The notes under the pieces are model-generated. The model did no database searches, was not told the origin of the DNA, and saw only the letters and a list, made by a program, of their open reading frames with translations. From assembly GCA_024707265.1 (NCBI GenBank), contig JANQAB010000006.1, forward strand, positions 647,796 to 711,795: a DNA stretch of 64,000 nt, given 5' to 3'. This stretch comes from Sporocytophaga sp. GTDB lineage: Bacteria > Bacteroidota > Bacteroidia > Cytophagales > Cytophagaceae. Position numbers and translations under genes: made by a program. Numbering within the stretch: position 1 is the first letter of the stretch; every line of letters begins with the position of its first letter. Shown here piece after piece: positions 8,666 through 18,179 of this stretch.

Positions 8666-10324
8666 ATGAAAATACGTCATCAACTTTTTATTGGAAACGG
8701 TCTAGTGTTGATCATGATCATCGCCCTGGCTACAGTTTCTTACAATAGCATCAATGCCCTTATTGCAACTGCAAAATGGGTAGACCATACCCATGAAGTA
8801 ATCGAAAAAGCAAATTCATTAGGAAAATTATTAATCGATATGGAAACAGGAGAACGAGGCTTTTTGCTCACAGGCGAGGAAGAATATTTGGATCCATATA
8901 ATGAAGGAAAGAAAAGATTTAAAACAGTGCTTAACGAAGTAAAGCAACTTGTCAACGATAATCCTGAACAAGTGGCAAGGTTTGAAGCAATTGATAATCT
9001 TGAGGCTCAATGGCATGAAAAGACTGGTAATATTGAAATCAGTACCAGAAGAAAGATTAATGAAGGAACGGCGAGTATGGACGATCTGATGGTACTGATA
9101 AATAAAAAATCCGGTAAACAAACTATGGATCAGCTACGGGATAAACTTGAGGAAATTGTTAAAATCGAAAAAGGCTTGATGGATAAAAGAACACAGGAAT
9201 CAGATGAAACAGCAGCCACTTCAATATCTACTTCATTGATAGGCGCAACACTAGGATTTATTATATGCCTGGGAGTAGCAATCTGGATTGTACTTTCAAT
9301 ATCGAGCTCTTTAAAAATTGCAAATGAAGCGATCAAATCAGTTGCAGAAGGTGATCTTTCTTTGAAGATAGATACAAGCAAAAAAGACGAAGTAGGGGAA
9401 ATGCTTAAACACCTGCAGGAAATGGTTAATAAATTAAATGAAACATTAACGTTTATCAGCACGGCTGCCGAAAGCATTAGTTCTGCTAGCAAACAAATGA
9501 GTTCTTCTTCTCAGCAGCTTTCTGAAGGAGCTACTGAACAAGCCGCTTCTGCGGAAGAAGTTTCAACTTCTATGGAACAGATGACCAGTAACATTCAGCA
9601 AAGCACTCAGAACGCACAGGAGACAGAAAAGATTTCCCTTAAGGCAACAGAAGATGTAAGTGAAGGAGGCAAATCAGTTAGCATGACCGTGATGTCAATG
9701 AAAGAAATTGCTCAGAAAATTTCAATTATTGGAGAAATTGCCAGACAAACGAATTTGTTGGCTCTTAATGCAGCTGTGGAAGCGGCAAGAGCTGGCGAGC
9801 ATGGTAAAGGATTTGCTGTTGTAGCTGCAGAAGTACGAAAACTGGCTGAAAGAAGTCAGCAGGCAGCTATCGAAATAGATGCTCTTTCAAAAACCAGTGT
9901 AACAATTGCTGAAAAGTCTGGAAAAATACTAGAGCTGATTGTTCCCGATATTCAGAAAACTTCAAGGTTAATTCAGGAGATCACTGCATCCAGCAATGAG
10001 CAGAATACCGGAGCTGAGCAAGTAAATAGTTCTATTCAGCAGCTTAACAGTGTTATACAGAATAATGCTGCTACCGCTGAAGAACTGGCGGCAAGCGCTG
10101 AAGAACTGGAAGCACAAGCTGCTTCTCTAGAAGAAACCATTTCATACTTTAATCTCGGACATGACAAAGGTAAAAAGTACAACACTTCAGGGGATAATGG
10201 ATATGCAAAAAAGAAGAGCTTTTCAAAACAAGCACCTACAGTTAAAAGTGGAAAACCTATAAATGGCGTAGCTATAAAACTCGACAATGGTTCGGTTTCC
10301 GACGCAGATTTTACAAAGTTTTAA
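8666..10324 (+). CDS. Methyl-accepting chemotaxis protein with CHASE3 sensor domain
   Basis: The 552-residue receptor has TM1 (10-28), a helical CHASE3-type periplasmic domain (about 38-180, with the ETGERGFLLTG motif at 60-70), TM2 (191-213), HAMP (214-266) and a full methyl-accepting signalling hairpin. The conserved tip is seen in IARQTNLLALNAAVEAARAG followed by GKGFAVVAAEVRKLAERS. Flanking helices hold Gln/Glu-rich methylation-type segments. The C-terminus is an acidic-aromatic tail, DADFTKF, which could be a CheR/CheD docking tail but is not the NWETF pentapeptide. It lies between the broken and the intact che blocks and is the only complete receptor in the window. Confidence 0.93.
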   Translation: MKIRHQLFIGNGLVLIMIIALATVSYNSINALIATAKWVDHTHEVIEKANSLGKLLIDMETGERGFLLTGEEEYLDPYNEGKKRFKTVLNEVKQLVNDNPEQVARFEAIDNLEAQWHEKTGNIEISTRRKINEGTASMDDLMVLINKKSGKQTMDQLRDKLEEIVKIEKGLMDKRTQESDETAATSISTSLIGATLGFIICLGVAIWIVLSISSSLKIANEAIKSVAEGDLSLKIDTSKKDEVGEMLKHLQEMVNKLNETLTFISTAAESISSASKQMSSSSQQLSEGATEQAASAEEVSTSMEQMTSNIQQSTQNAQETEKISLKATEDVSEGGKSVSMTVMSMKEIAQKISIIGEIARQTNLLALNAAVEAARAGEHGKGFAVVAAEVRKLAERSQQAAIEIDALSKTSVTIAEKSGKILELIVPDIQKTSRLIQEITASSNEQNTGAEQVNSSIQQLNSVIQNNAATAEELAASAEELEAQAASLEETISYFNLGHDKGKKYNTSGDNGYAKKKSFSKQAPTVKSGKPINGVAIKLDNGSVSDADFTKF

Positions 10325-10329
10325 ATAAT

Positions 10330-10374
10330 ATAGCAGATATTGAATAGCCTGAATAATCGTTCAATATCTGCTAT
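10330..10374 (+). terminator. Stem-loop after the MCP gene
   Basis: Perfect 15-bp arms at 10330-10344 and 10360-10374 (ATAGCAGATATTGAA and its complement) enclose a 15-base loop. It starts five bases after the MCP stop. No T-run follows, so it may protect the mRNA end or only partly terminate, with the porin-like gene 22 bases downstream. Confidence 0.55.
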
Positions 10375-10395
10375 CCTGCCCTTTAAATATTACCA

Positions 10396-11549
10396 ATGAA
10401 AAAATGTTTCATTATTTTAAGCCTTGCAATGGCAAGTTTAAAAGGTAATGCGCAAAATTCTTCTCCTTTTACTTTCAGGACTGAAATCACAGGTGATTTG
10501 ATAAGCAATATGCACGGTAGAAGAAAAAGTGGCCACAGCTATGTGGGTAAAATAGATCTATCTTTGGGATTGTCAACTGAAAAAGCCGGATGGTTTAAAG
10601 GAGGAAAATTGTTCCTGCATGCCATTAATGCTCACGGTGGAAATCCATCTGCACGTTATGTCGGAGATATACAGCCTGTATCAAGAATAGAAGCAACAAA
10701 CCGGATAAGTCTGTTTGAATTTTGGTACAGACAGGATATAAGAAAATTTTCAGTGCTTTTTGGTCAATTCGACATGAATTCTACCTTCGCAGTAAATGCT
10801 ACTGCCGGTAATTTTCTAAACACCTCCTTCGGAATGTATCCTAGTATAGCATTGAATGTGCCTTTATCTATCTATCCATATGCCACACCATCTTTATATG
10901 CCAAATGGAAGCATTCCGAAAAGCTTTCATTCCAGGCAGCGGTGTTCGATGGATCTCCATTAAAGTTTCAGGATAATATTAATAACCTTAAGTGGCAAAT
11001 TGATGGTAAAAAGAGATTATTCTCAACATTTGAAATTCAGATGAAAGAAATTAAGGATTCGGTAGTAAAAGGAAATTATAAAATTGGTGGATATTATCAT
11101 AATGGAGATTTCAGAGACCTTTCCGATTCCTCAAATTCTGTGGATGGAAGTTACGGGATTTATGTTACTATGGACAGACTAATCATTGCTGAAAATTCTA
11201 AAGATAACCAGGGAGTAACTGCTTTTTTACAATCAGGCTCTAGTCCGGGAAAACCAATTTAGTAGATTTTTACTTCAGCACAGGGCTGATTTATACAGGT
11301 ATACTACCTTCCCGTTCTAATGATATACTTGGTTTGGGATTCGTATATTCATCAATAAATAATCATCTTCATCAAGCTTATCCTATCAGTTATACTCAAA
11401 GCAGATGTTTAATAGAGTTGAATTATAAGGCACAGTTTGGGAATAACTTTATAGTTCAGCCAGACTTCCAATATATAATCAATCCTGGTGCAAATCCGGC
11501 ATTTAAAAATTCGCTTGTAGGTATTTTAAGGGTATCCCTTGTTTATTAA
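10396..11549 (+). CDS. Carbohydrate-porin-like outer-membrane protein, frameshifted
   Basis: A signal peptide (1-19, cleavage after GNAQ) leads into a beta-barrel of the OprB carbohydrate-selective porin style: alternating aromatic strands such as FEFWYRQDIRKFSVLFGQFD, and TAGNFLNTSFGMYPS. The first frame stops at 11260-11262, but the next frame continues directly as TNLVDFYFSTGLIYTG and ends in a terminal strand ILRVSLVY at 11549. The change is explained by loss of one A in the A-run at 11250-11253. The joined product would be about 384 residues with a normal aromatic C-terminal residue. I cannot tell whether this is a true mutation or a read error. Its place between chemotaxis genes suggests co-regulation with receptor genes, but that is a guess. 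Confidence 0.65.
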
Positions 11550-11678
11550 AGTATACAAATTGCTCTTAGTAATATTATGAAGAAGTTATCAGAAGGAACT
11601 TCGATACATCATCTAATGCGAAGGTAAGTGGCGCAAGTAATGCCGAAAAAGATATAGTTTTTTTTTAACCTAACTAAT

Positions 11679-11983
11679 ATGGAAAAATTTAATATTCAAA
11701 AAAAGCTATCTGACAATAAAGAGACCATTGATATTGTAGTTAGCGGGGATCTTAGCATCAAACATTCGGAATTTTTTTCAAAGAATTGAAAGAAATAAAA
11801 AAGGTACATAAGACTTACAATATTCTTCTTATGGACATTGCCCAGATAGATATTATGTGCTTACAAGTACTTATCTCATTCATGATTTATCTCCGGAATA
11901 ATGATAAAGAAGTGAACCTCAAAAAGGAGTTAAGCGAAGAAATGAATCAATTACTTCGTAATGCCGATATGCTAAGTAATTAA
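11679..11983 (+). CDS. STAS-domain protein, copy 2, frameshifted
   Basis: An ATG at 11679 starts MEKFNIQKKLSDNKETIDI and VVSGDLSIKH, clearly paralogous to the protein at 7181. The frame then breaks in the run of seven T at 11773-11779; with six T it continues as EFFKELKEIKKVHKTY, then a STAS second half (LLMDIAQIDIMCLQVL) to the stop at 11983. The serine of the antagonist motif is absent here too. The joined product has about 100 residues. It lies 22 bases before cheY copy 2, mirroring the arrangement of copy 1. The single homopolymer lesion could be a read error. The 130 bases before it hold nothing I recognise. Confidence 0.6.
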
Positions 11984-12005
11984 TATAAATCAGGTAAATA
12001 AATAA

Positions 12006-12371
12006 ATGAAAAAGACGATTCTAATAGCTGATGATTCGGAAAGCGTAAGAGAAGTAGTTTCTTTTACTTTGATAAATGCGGGATATAATGTGCTTGTAGG
12101 AGTGGACGGAGAAGATGCGATGAAGTTTTTGGATGGGAAGGAGATTCATCTTGTCATCACAGATCTTCACATGCCGAAAAAGGACGGTATTGCTTTGATT
12201 AAAGAGATCCGCGGAAAAGCCGAATACCAGTATGTGCCGATCTTATTCCTTACTACAGAGTCTCAGGTAGCGAAAAAGGATGAAGCTAAAGCAGCGGGAG
12301 CAACAGGTTGGATTGTAAAACCATTCGTTCCTGAAAAACTAATTTCCACCATTGAAAAAGTCATTAGATAA
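12006..12371 (+). CDS. cheY: CheY-like response regulator, copy 2
   Basis: This is a 121-residue receiver domain with Asp9-Asp10, phosphoacceptor Asp53, Thr83 and Lys105, all in canonical place. Most of its 23 differences from copy 1 are conservative, but residue 59 in the MPKMDG loop is Lys here and Met in copy 1, and the stretch 87-89 differs, which lie on the surface used for partner binding. Its stop codon shares a base with the cheA start (TAATG), so it is translationally coupled to cheA and is likely the main substrate of that kinase. Confidence 0.94.
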   Translation: MKKTILIADDSESVREVVSFTLINAGYNVLVGVDGEDAMKFLDGKEIHLVITDLHMPKKDGIALIKEIRGKAEYQYVPILFLTTESQVAKKDEAKAAGATGWIVKPFVPEKLISTIEKVIR

Positions 12372-14440
12372 TGGACAGATTTAAAGCGGTGTTCTTTGAG
12401 GAAGCCACCACACTCATAAATGAACTGGAAAGAGTTTCCCTCTTATTGCACAACAATCCTTCGGATAGTTCGATCATAGAACAGATCTTCCGCATCATGC
12501 ACACGTTGAAAGGTAATAGCACAATGTTCGGCTTTTACCGGATCGGAGATTTTACACATCACTTTGAAACTCTCTATGATTATATCAGGGAAGGTAAAAT
12601 GTCTGTAACGGATAATGTCCTAAACATAACATTTGCTTCTGTTGACCATTTGCGGGTACTGCTTACAGACGTAGAGCTGGAAAATTCAGTCCATAAAATC
12701 AATCATGAAAACCTGATCCGAGGTCTCATTGAGGTTCTGAACGGTACTTCTGGTGAGGAGAGTATAAAAAACAATTCTTCTGATCATAAGATAGAGAATA
12801 AAGTTTCGGATTCTCCTACTTACTGGGTGAAATTTGTTCCTAAAAAGGGGTTGGTGAGAAAAGGGACTAATGTGTTATTCCTTCTCGATGATCTGTCTCA
12901 GCTTGGCGCAACTTATACAGTTTCAAATACGGAGCGATTACCTGATTTTAAAAAACTCGATCCTGCTGATATATATATATACTGGGAAATATATGTTTCG
13001 GGAACTGTAACAGAAAACAGTATCCGGGATGTTTTCATGTTCGTAGAAGAAGACTGCGAGCTTGAAATAAGAAAGATTTCAGAAACAAACCTGCTTGATC
13101 AGGATGGTTTTTCTGCCATTGCCCGCGATGTTTCTTTAAGCATTGATGAAAAGATTTCAAAGTTTGGTGGATTGGTAACTAATTCTTCTTCTAAAAATAG
13201 AATGAAGGAAGTAAGAAGTAAGATAGAAAAAGCCAACGAGAAATCTATAGTTACCTCTAAAGACAATTCGATTTCAAGCATCAGAGTCGCTTCTGAAAAG
13301 CTGGATGAATTGATGAGTCTTGTAAGTGAGCTGGTAACTACTCAAGCAAGGTTAAATCTTGTTTCAGAACAGATTGCTTCCTCTGAACTAGTAAGTATTT
13401 CAGAAAATATTGAAAAGATCACCCGTCAGTTAAGAGATAATACTTTTAGTATATGTCTTATTCCGATTGAAAACTTATTGGTTCGATTTCAACGACTGGT
13501 GAGAGATCTTTCAACCCAATTGAATAAGGACGTTGTGTTTGTTTCTGAAGGTGCAGATACAGAACTGGACAAGAATATTATCGAAAACCTGGCAGATCCT
13601 CTGATGCATATTTTCCGGAATTCACTGGATCATGGAATTGAATCGGGAGAAGAGCGAGTGAAGAAAGGAAAACCTGCCCAAGGAAAAATCTTATTAAAAG
13701 CATTTTATTCTGGGAATAGTGTGATTATTCAGATCCGCGATGATGGAAAAGGAATTGATCCGGAAATGATCAGGCAAAAGGCCATCAGCAAAGGATTAAT
13801 CACTGCAGATCAGAATCTGGATCGGCGTCAGATCTTCGATCTTATTTTTCTTCCGGGATTTTCTACCGCGGAGAAAGTTAGCGAGGTTTCTGGTCGTGGA
13901 GTAGGAATGGATGTAGTGAAAAGACAGATTACTGAAATCAGGGGTGAAGTGGAAGTAGAGTCCGTGATCAACGAAGGAACTACCATTAATATTAAGCTTC
14001 CTCTTACACTTTCGATCATTGACGGATTGCTTGTAAAAATCAATGCTACACATTTTGTAATACCATTAGGTAATGTGGATAAATGTTTTGAAGCAAATCA
14101 TGAAGAATTTGTAGATAAGATCAATGACCTTATAATTCTGGACGGAGAGCAGGTACCTTTTATATATCTGAGAGATGAATTTGATATAAAGGAAAATTGT
14201 CCTCAACTGCATCAGGTGGTGGTGGTGAAGCAGGACGATAGAAGGGTAGCTTTATCGGTCGATACTATTATTGGAGAATATCAGGCAGTATTAAAACCAC
14301 TTGGAAGGTTGTACAAAAATGTTGACGTTATTTCAGGAGCGACGATCTTAGGAAATGGAGAGGTTGCTCTTGTTGTTGATCCCAACAGAATCATTAAGGA
14401 ATATATATTTAATCAAATAAATAACGAAGTTTTACAATGA
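12371..14440 (+). CDS. cheA: Chemotaxis histidine kinase CheA
   Basis: This kinase takes phosphate from ATP on His and passes it to CheY and CheB. The 689-residue protein has an N-terminal HPt domain with phospho-site His44 (IMHTLKGN), a linker/response-regulator-binding region (about 140-240), the dimerisation helices (about 290-350), the ATP-binding domain (N box DPLMHIFRNSLDHG; G boxes DDGKGID and GRGVGMDVVKRQI) and a CheW-like domain at the end (about 540-685). All catalytic motifs are intact. It overlaps cheY by one base and cheW by four bases (ATGA), so cheY-cheA-cheW is one operon. The HPt, linker and kinase lengths are normal. Confidence 0.96.
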   Translation: MDRFKAVFFEEATTLINELERVSLLLHNNPSDSSIIEQIFRIMHTLKGNSTMFGFYRIGDFTHHFETLYDYIREGKMSVTDNVLNITFASVDHLRVLLTDVELENSVHKINHENLIRGLIEVLNGTSGEESIKNNSSDHKIENKVSDSPTYWVKFVPKKGLVRKGTNVLFLLDDLSQLGATYTVSNTERLPDFKKLDPADIYIYWEIYVSGTVTENSIRDVFMFVEEDCELEIRKISETNLLDQDGFSAIARDVSLSIDEKISKFGGLVTNSSSKNRMKEVRSKIEKANEKSIVTSKDNSISSIRVASEKLDELMSLVSELVTTQARLNLVSEQIASSELVSISENIEKITRQLRDNTFSICLIPIENLLVRFQRLVRDLSTQLNKDVVFVSEGADTELDKNIIENLADPLMHIFRNSLDHGIESGEERVKKGKPAQGKILLKAFYSGNSVIIQIRDDGKGIDPEMIRQKAISKGLITADQNLDRRQIFDLIFLPGFSTAEKVSEVSGRGVGMDVVKRQITEIRGEVEVESVINEGTTINIKLPLTLSIIDGLLVKINATHFVIPLGNVDKCFEANHEEFVDKINDLIILDGEQVPFIYLRDEFDIKENCPQLHQVVVVKQDDRRVALSVDTIIGEYQAVLKPLGRLYKNVDVISGATILGNGEVALVVDPNRIIKEYIFNQINNEVLQ

Positions 14441-14934
14441 GCATAGAAAATCTGAATGTAAGTAATTCTTACTTATCATTTAAGTTGGAAAACGAAACTT
14501 TTGCTGTAACTGTCGAAAGGGTACATGAAATATTGGAAATACCCACGGTAACAAAAGTTCCTAAATCTCCAGACTTTATGACAGGAGTAATTAACCTTAG
14601 AGGTAATGTATTGCCTGTAATTGATACACGCATAAAATTTGGACTGGCTAAAACTGATTTTACAATCGATTCCTGCATCATAGTTCTTTCTATCATGATG
14701 GAGAATGAACAGATCACCATTGGAGCATTGGTGGATTCGGTTCAGGAAGTACTTGAGCTTTCATCAGAAAAAATACTGCCTTCTCCTGCATTAGGAAATA
14801 AATATAAAGCTGAGTTTATTCAAGGTATGATAAAGAACGATGAACATTTCATCATGGTCCTTAATATTGATGAAGTTTTTTCTATCAATGAACTTCATCA
14901 GATGAAAGAAAACACATCTGAAACCATTATTTAA
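14437..14934 (+). CDS. cheW: Chemotaxis coupling protein CheW
   Basis: This 165-residue adaptor links CheA to receptors. It shows the standard CheW order: SYLSFKLENETFAVTVERVHEIL, then KVPKSPDFMTGVINLRGNVLPVID (with the Arg-Gly of the receptor and kinase interface), then GALVDSVQEVLEL and a C-terminal strand FIMVLNIDEVF. It overlaps the end of cheA by four bases. A decayed relative is at 8124-8545. The following 197 bases to cheR contain no recognisable gene. Confidence 0.95.
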   Translation: MSIENLNVSNSYLSFKLENETFAVTVERVHEILEIPTVTKVPKSPDFMTGVINLRGNVLPVIDTRIKFGLAKTDFTIDSCIIVLSIMMENEQITIGALVDSVQEVLELSSEKILPSPALGNKYKAEFIQGMIKNDEHFIMVLNIDEVFSINELHQMKENTSETII

Positions 14935-15131
14935 TTTTTAAACCTGTGAAATTATACAACTATGAAAAATTGATTTTCGAATTCCTTAATTTGACTGGGA
15001 TGTCCGGAGTTATATTTTACATGGGAGATAATTCCTCTAATCAATTAAGTAATTTTATCCACTATGGTTGTTTGGTTTTATAAATACCAAAATTTCTTAT
15101 CTGCTGCGTTATTCTAAAAAATAATAAGATT

Positions 15132-15965
15132 ATGACTTCAGTAGTAAAAATGTCTAATGAGGAGTTCAGAAAAATGAGCTCTATGATTTATTCGGATTAT
15201 GGAATTAAAATGCCACCGTCAAAAAAAACATTGCTTGAATGCCGGCTTCAAAAACGATTGAACGCCCTTAATTTATATTCATTTAAGGAATACTGTGATT
15301 TTGTTTTCAGTCCCGAAGGACAAAGGACGGAACTGATTCAAATGATCGATGTCGTGACTACCAATAAAACCGATTTTTTCAGAGAGTCAATTCATTTCGA
15401 TTTTCTTAGCAATCATTGCTTTCCAGCAATGACTATAGGGCGGGATGGCGGACGTCCTTTGCGGATTTGGAGTGCAGGTTGTTCTAGCGGAGAGGAACCC
15501 TACACCATCGCTATGGTTGCTAGTGAATTTGCAGAAACCCGACCTTTTAATTTTTCCATCTTTGGAACTGACCTCTCCACAGAGATACTTAAGAAAGCGG
15601 CTCTGGCTATTTATTCAGAAGAAACAACCAGTGTGATTCCTATGGTATTAAAAAGAAAATATTTTCTAAGAGGAAAAGATGATAAGAATAAAACATACAA
15701 AATAGTTCCTGAATTAAGGCAGAAGCTCTCCCTCCAAAGATTGAATTTCATGGATCATACCTATAATGTTCCATATAATTTTGATATTATATTTTGCAGG
15801 AATGTTTTGATTTATTTTGATAAAGAGACTCAGGAAAAAGTCATCAACCGATTATGCGATAAGCTTAATAAAGGAGGTATTTTCTTTTTGGGACATTCTG
15901 AATCTATTACGGATATGAATGTTCCTTTGCAACTGATTAAACCTACTATATTCAGACGAATTTAA
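15132..15965 (+). CDS. cheR: Chemotaxis protein methyltransferase CheR
   Basis: CheR methylates glutamates of chemoreceptors using S-adenosylmethionine. The 277 residues comprise the helical N-terminal domain (about 8-80, including VTTNKTDFFRES) and the SAM-binding domain with RIWSAGCSSGEEPYTIAM, the FGTDLS acidic motif and the DIIFCRNVLIYF catalytic region. It lacks the TPR extension seen in some relatives. It begins a second transcription block cheR, a small kinase-like fragment gene, cheD and cheB, all in the same direction and closely spaced. Confidence 0.95.
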   Translation: MTSVVKMSNEEFRKMSSMIYSDYGIKMPPSKKTLLECRLQKRLNALNLYSFKEYCDFVFSPEGQRTELIQMIDVVTTNKTDFFRESIHFDFLSNHCFPAMTIGRDGGRPLRIWSAGCSSGEEPYTIAMVASEFAETRPFNFSIFGTDLSTEILKKAALAIYSEETTSVIPMVLKRKYFLRGKDDKNKTYKIVPELRQKLSLQRLNFMDHTYNVPYNFDIIFCRNVLIYFDKETQEKVINRLCDKLNKGGIFFLGHSESITDMNVPLQLIKPTIFRRI

Positions 15966-15997
15966 AAGTATTGTTTTTAACAGATCAAGCAGTGAAA

Positions 15998-16219
15998 ATG
16001 AAATTATCAGATGTAGAATTAATTCATGAATTGCAATTGCGATTGTCGGAAAAACAGCCCTCCTTAAAGGAGATGAATGATCTTATGGGGCAAATTCAGC
16101 AATTGAATAAGAAGCTGGAGCAGCCGGAAACAATGAAGAGCAACTTTCTCTCTAATATTCGCAATGAGATCATTAATCCATTTACTAACGGGGGAAAGTT
16201 TCAACAGGGAGGTGAATGA
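15998..16219 (+). CDS. Small protein resembling the dimerisation helix of a histidine kinase but lacking His
   Basis: I take the ATG at 15998 as start; an upstream TTG at 15971 is possible. The 73 residues form a coiled coil (MNDLMGQIQQLNKKLEQ) followed by MKSNFLSNIRNEIINPF. This resembles the H box of sensor kinases (KSxFLAxxSHEIRTP), but Asn-Ile-Arg replaces the Ser-His-Glu, so it cannot be phosphorylated. In related bacteria a longer, GAF-containing protein with this same FLSNIRNEI wording lies between cheR and cheD (from memory), so this may be a truncated version. Its stop overlaps the cheD start (ATGA), suggesting it is still translated. Confidence 0.5.
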   Translation: MKLSDVELIHELQLRLSEKQPSLKEMNDLMGQIQQLNKKLEQPETMKSNFLSNIRNEIINPFTNGGKFQQGGE

Positions 16220-16685
16220 ATAAAATTTTAACACATTACCTGTATCCAGCTGGGTTATTTGCAGATAATCGTCCTCATGAAGTAATTACTGTCTTAGGTA
16301 CCTGCGTATCAGTTTGTCTTTATGATCCAGTACTTAAAATAGGAGGTATGAATCATTATATGCTTCCATTATGGAACGGTGAAGGTTTACCTTCCCTAAA
16401 TATGGGAACATTGCGATTGAAAAGCTGCTGAAAAAAATGATTAGTCTAGGAAGCCAAAAGAAAACTCTGCAAGCTAAAATTTTTGGTGGTTTGGGAGAAT
16501 CATCCCCTGCCAATGTTCTCAATATCGGACAGCGGAACTGTAAACTTGCTAAAGAAATGCTGAAACAGATGCAGATCCCAATTGTAGCAAGTCATTTAGG
16601 AGGCGGTTTGGCCCGTAAGTTGAAATTCTATACTCATACGGGTGAAGTTCATATGAAATTTGTTAAGTCTGATGATATTGTCTGA
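16216..16685 (+). CDS. cheD: Chemoreceptor glutamine deamidase CheD, frameshifted
   Basis: CheD deamidates glutamines of chemoreceptors to glutamates. The first part carries the catalytic Cys30 (LGTCVSVCLYD) and His47 (GGMNHYMLP). The frame is broken at the CCC of 16394-16396: with one more C it reads GLPSPKYGNIAIEKLLKKM and joins the second half, QAKIFGG, NIGQRN and VASHLGGGLARKL, to the stop at 16685. The joined length, about 156 residues, is normal for CheD. The single homopolymer loss and the otherwise perfect conservation point to a read error or a very recent mutation. Confidence 0.8.
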
Positions 16686-16703
16686 CCTTTTAAATTGTAA
16701 CCC

Positions 16704-17768
16704 GTGAAAAATAAAATAAAAGTTTTGATTGTTGATGATTCTGCGGTGGTGAGGAAAATGTTAACAGAAATTCTGAATTCTGATTCTACTATAGAGGTGA
16801 TGGCCACCGCTTCTGATCCTTATTTTGCGGCGACGAAAATACAGCACGAAATCCCTGATGTGATTACGCTTGATGTTGAGATGCCCAAAATGGATGGACT
16901 GACATTCTTGAGAAAGATTATGTCTCAGCACCCTATTCCTGTCGTGATTATTTCCAGTCTTACAGATAAAGGTACAGAGACAGCGATAAAGGCATTAGAA
17001 TATGGAGCCGTGGAAGTAATTACAAAACCCAAATTGGAATCCAACGAGTCTTGGGAAGATTCGAAAATGAGGATCATCGATATTATTAAAGCGGCTTCAT
17101 TATCAAAACCAGGACGTAAAACCCAGTTCGAGAAGGTAGCACCAAAATTAACTGCGGATGCCATGATTAGTTCTTTCAGTGCTACCAGTATGATCAAGAC
17201 AACAGAGAAGGTAGTTGCTGTCGGTGCTTCTACTGGTGGAACTGAAGCGATCCGTGTGCTGCTCGAAGCGATGCCCCTAAATGCTCCGGGTATTGTCATT
17301 GTGCAACATATGCCCGAATTGTTTACCAAATCATTTGCATTGAGACTCAACGAGCTTTGCAGGATTACAGTGAAAGAAGCGGAGAATGGGGATAGTGTTT
17401 TAAGGGGAAGAGCATTAATTGCCCCAGGGAACAAACATATGCTGCTAAAAAGAAGTGGTGCAAGATATTATGTAGAAGTGAAAGATGGCCCATTGGTAAA
17501 CAGACACAAACCTGCGGTAGATGTGCTGTTCAGATCTACTGCCCGTTACGCTGGCGCTAACAGTATCGGAGTATTACTTACAGGAATGGGTGATGACGGT
17601 GCAAAAGGGTTATTGGAAATGAAACAAGCAGGGGCAAAAACCATTGCTCAGGATGAGAAAAGCAGTGTGGTGTTTGGAATGCCTAAAGAAGCTATAAAAT
17701 TAGATGCCGCGGATAAAGTACTTTCACTTGAGCTTATTGCTTCTCAAATATTAAAGCTAACGTTATAG
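16704..17768 (+). CDS. cheB: Chemotaxis methylesterase/deamidase CheB
   Basis: CheB removes receptor methyl groups when phosphorylated by CheA. The 354 residues hold a receiver domain (1-120, phosphoacceptor Asp57 in LDVEMPKMDG), a linker (about 120-168) and the methylesterase domain with catalytic Ser176 (VGASTGG), His202 (QHMPELFT) and Asp298 (GMGDDGA). It ends the cheR-cheD-cheB block 19 bases after cheD. All active-site residues are present. Confidence 0.96.
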   Translation: MKNKIKVLIVDDSAVVRKMLTEILNSDSTIEVMATASDPYFAATKIQHEIPDVITLDVEMPKMDGLTFLRKIMSQHPIPVVIISSLTDKGTETAIKALEYGAVEVITKPKLESNESWEDSKMRIIDIIKAASLSKPGRKTQFEKVAPKLTADAMISSFSATSMIKTTEKVVAVGASTGGTEAIRVLLEAMPLNAPGIVIVQHMPELFTKSFALRLNELCRITVKEAENGDSVLRGRALIAPGNKHMLLKRSGARYYVEVKDGPLVNRHKPAVDVLFRSTARYAGANSIGVLLTGMGDDGAKGLLEMKQAGAKTIAQDEKSSVVFGMPKEAIKLDAADKVLSLELIASQILKLTL

Positions 17769-17848
17769 AATGTCATGAAGAATTTTGTTATAAGAATATT
17801 TAATGTTCAGTAAGGTATTATAAGGTATCATTGTTGTCCGACTAAAAT

Positions 17849-18179
17849 TTAAAGGGAGGAACTAATGAAAGCCCCTCCCCTATAGTTATGTTTGTTTTGC
17901 GAGCAAATCATAACATGATCTAAGATAATCAATTTGCTATTCGAATCAATACGCACAGAAGACTTTTTCGCCTCCAGCCTTTAAATAAGTATCTGTATCC
18001 TTCCAACCACTTCCTTTGATTTTAGCGGTTACAGAAGCTTCTTATCTCTCCAAATCCTTCAATGATCCATCAGAAGTAACATAATAAGGCCTTCCCCAAA
18101 ACTCTAAGTCTGAAATTTACTGAGCTTGTGAAAACAATGAAATTAATAATCCCCAAAGGAGTAAATAAATTTTAAACAT
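17849..18179 (-). pseudogene. Remnant of a small secreted protein
   Basis: From an ATG at 18177-18179 the minus strand gives a clear signal peptide MFKIYLLLWGLLISLFSQAQ, then a stop, then ISDLEFWGRPYYVTSDGSL and KDLER, a stop, then EASVTAKIKGSGWKDTD and TYLKAGGEK, then a shift into KSSVRIDSNSKLIILD and a last stretch to 17849. Two in-frame stops plus a shift show true decay. Proteins with this wording (FWGRPYY...LERQEA...GEKSSVRI) exist in Cytophagales as secreted proteins of unknown function, by recollection only. The 80 bases between cheB and this remnant hold nothing else. Confidence 0.6.

Noticed and set aside
4550..17768. Chemotaxis island as a mobile element
   Set aside because: I see no integrase, transposase, tRNA target or flanking repeats; the duplication is local.
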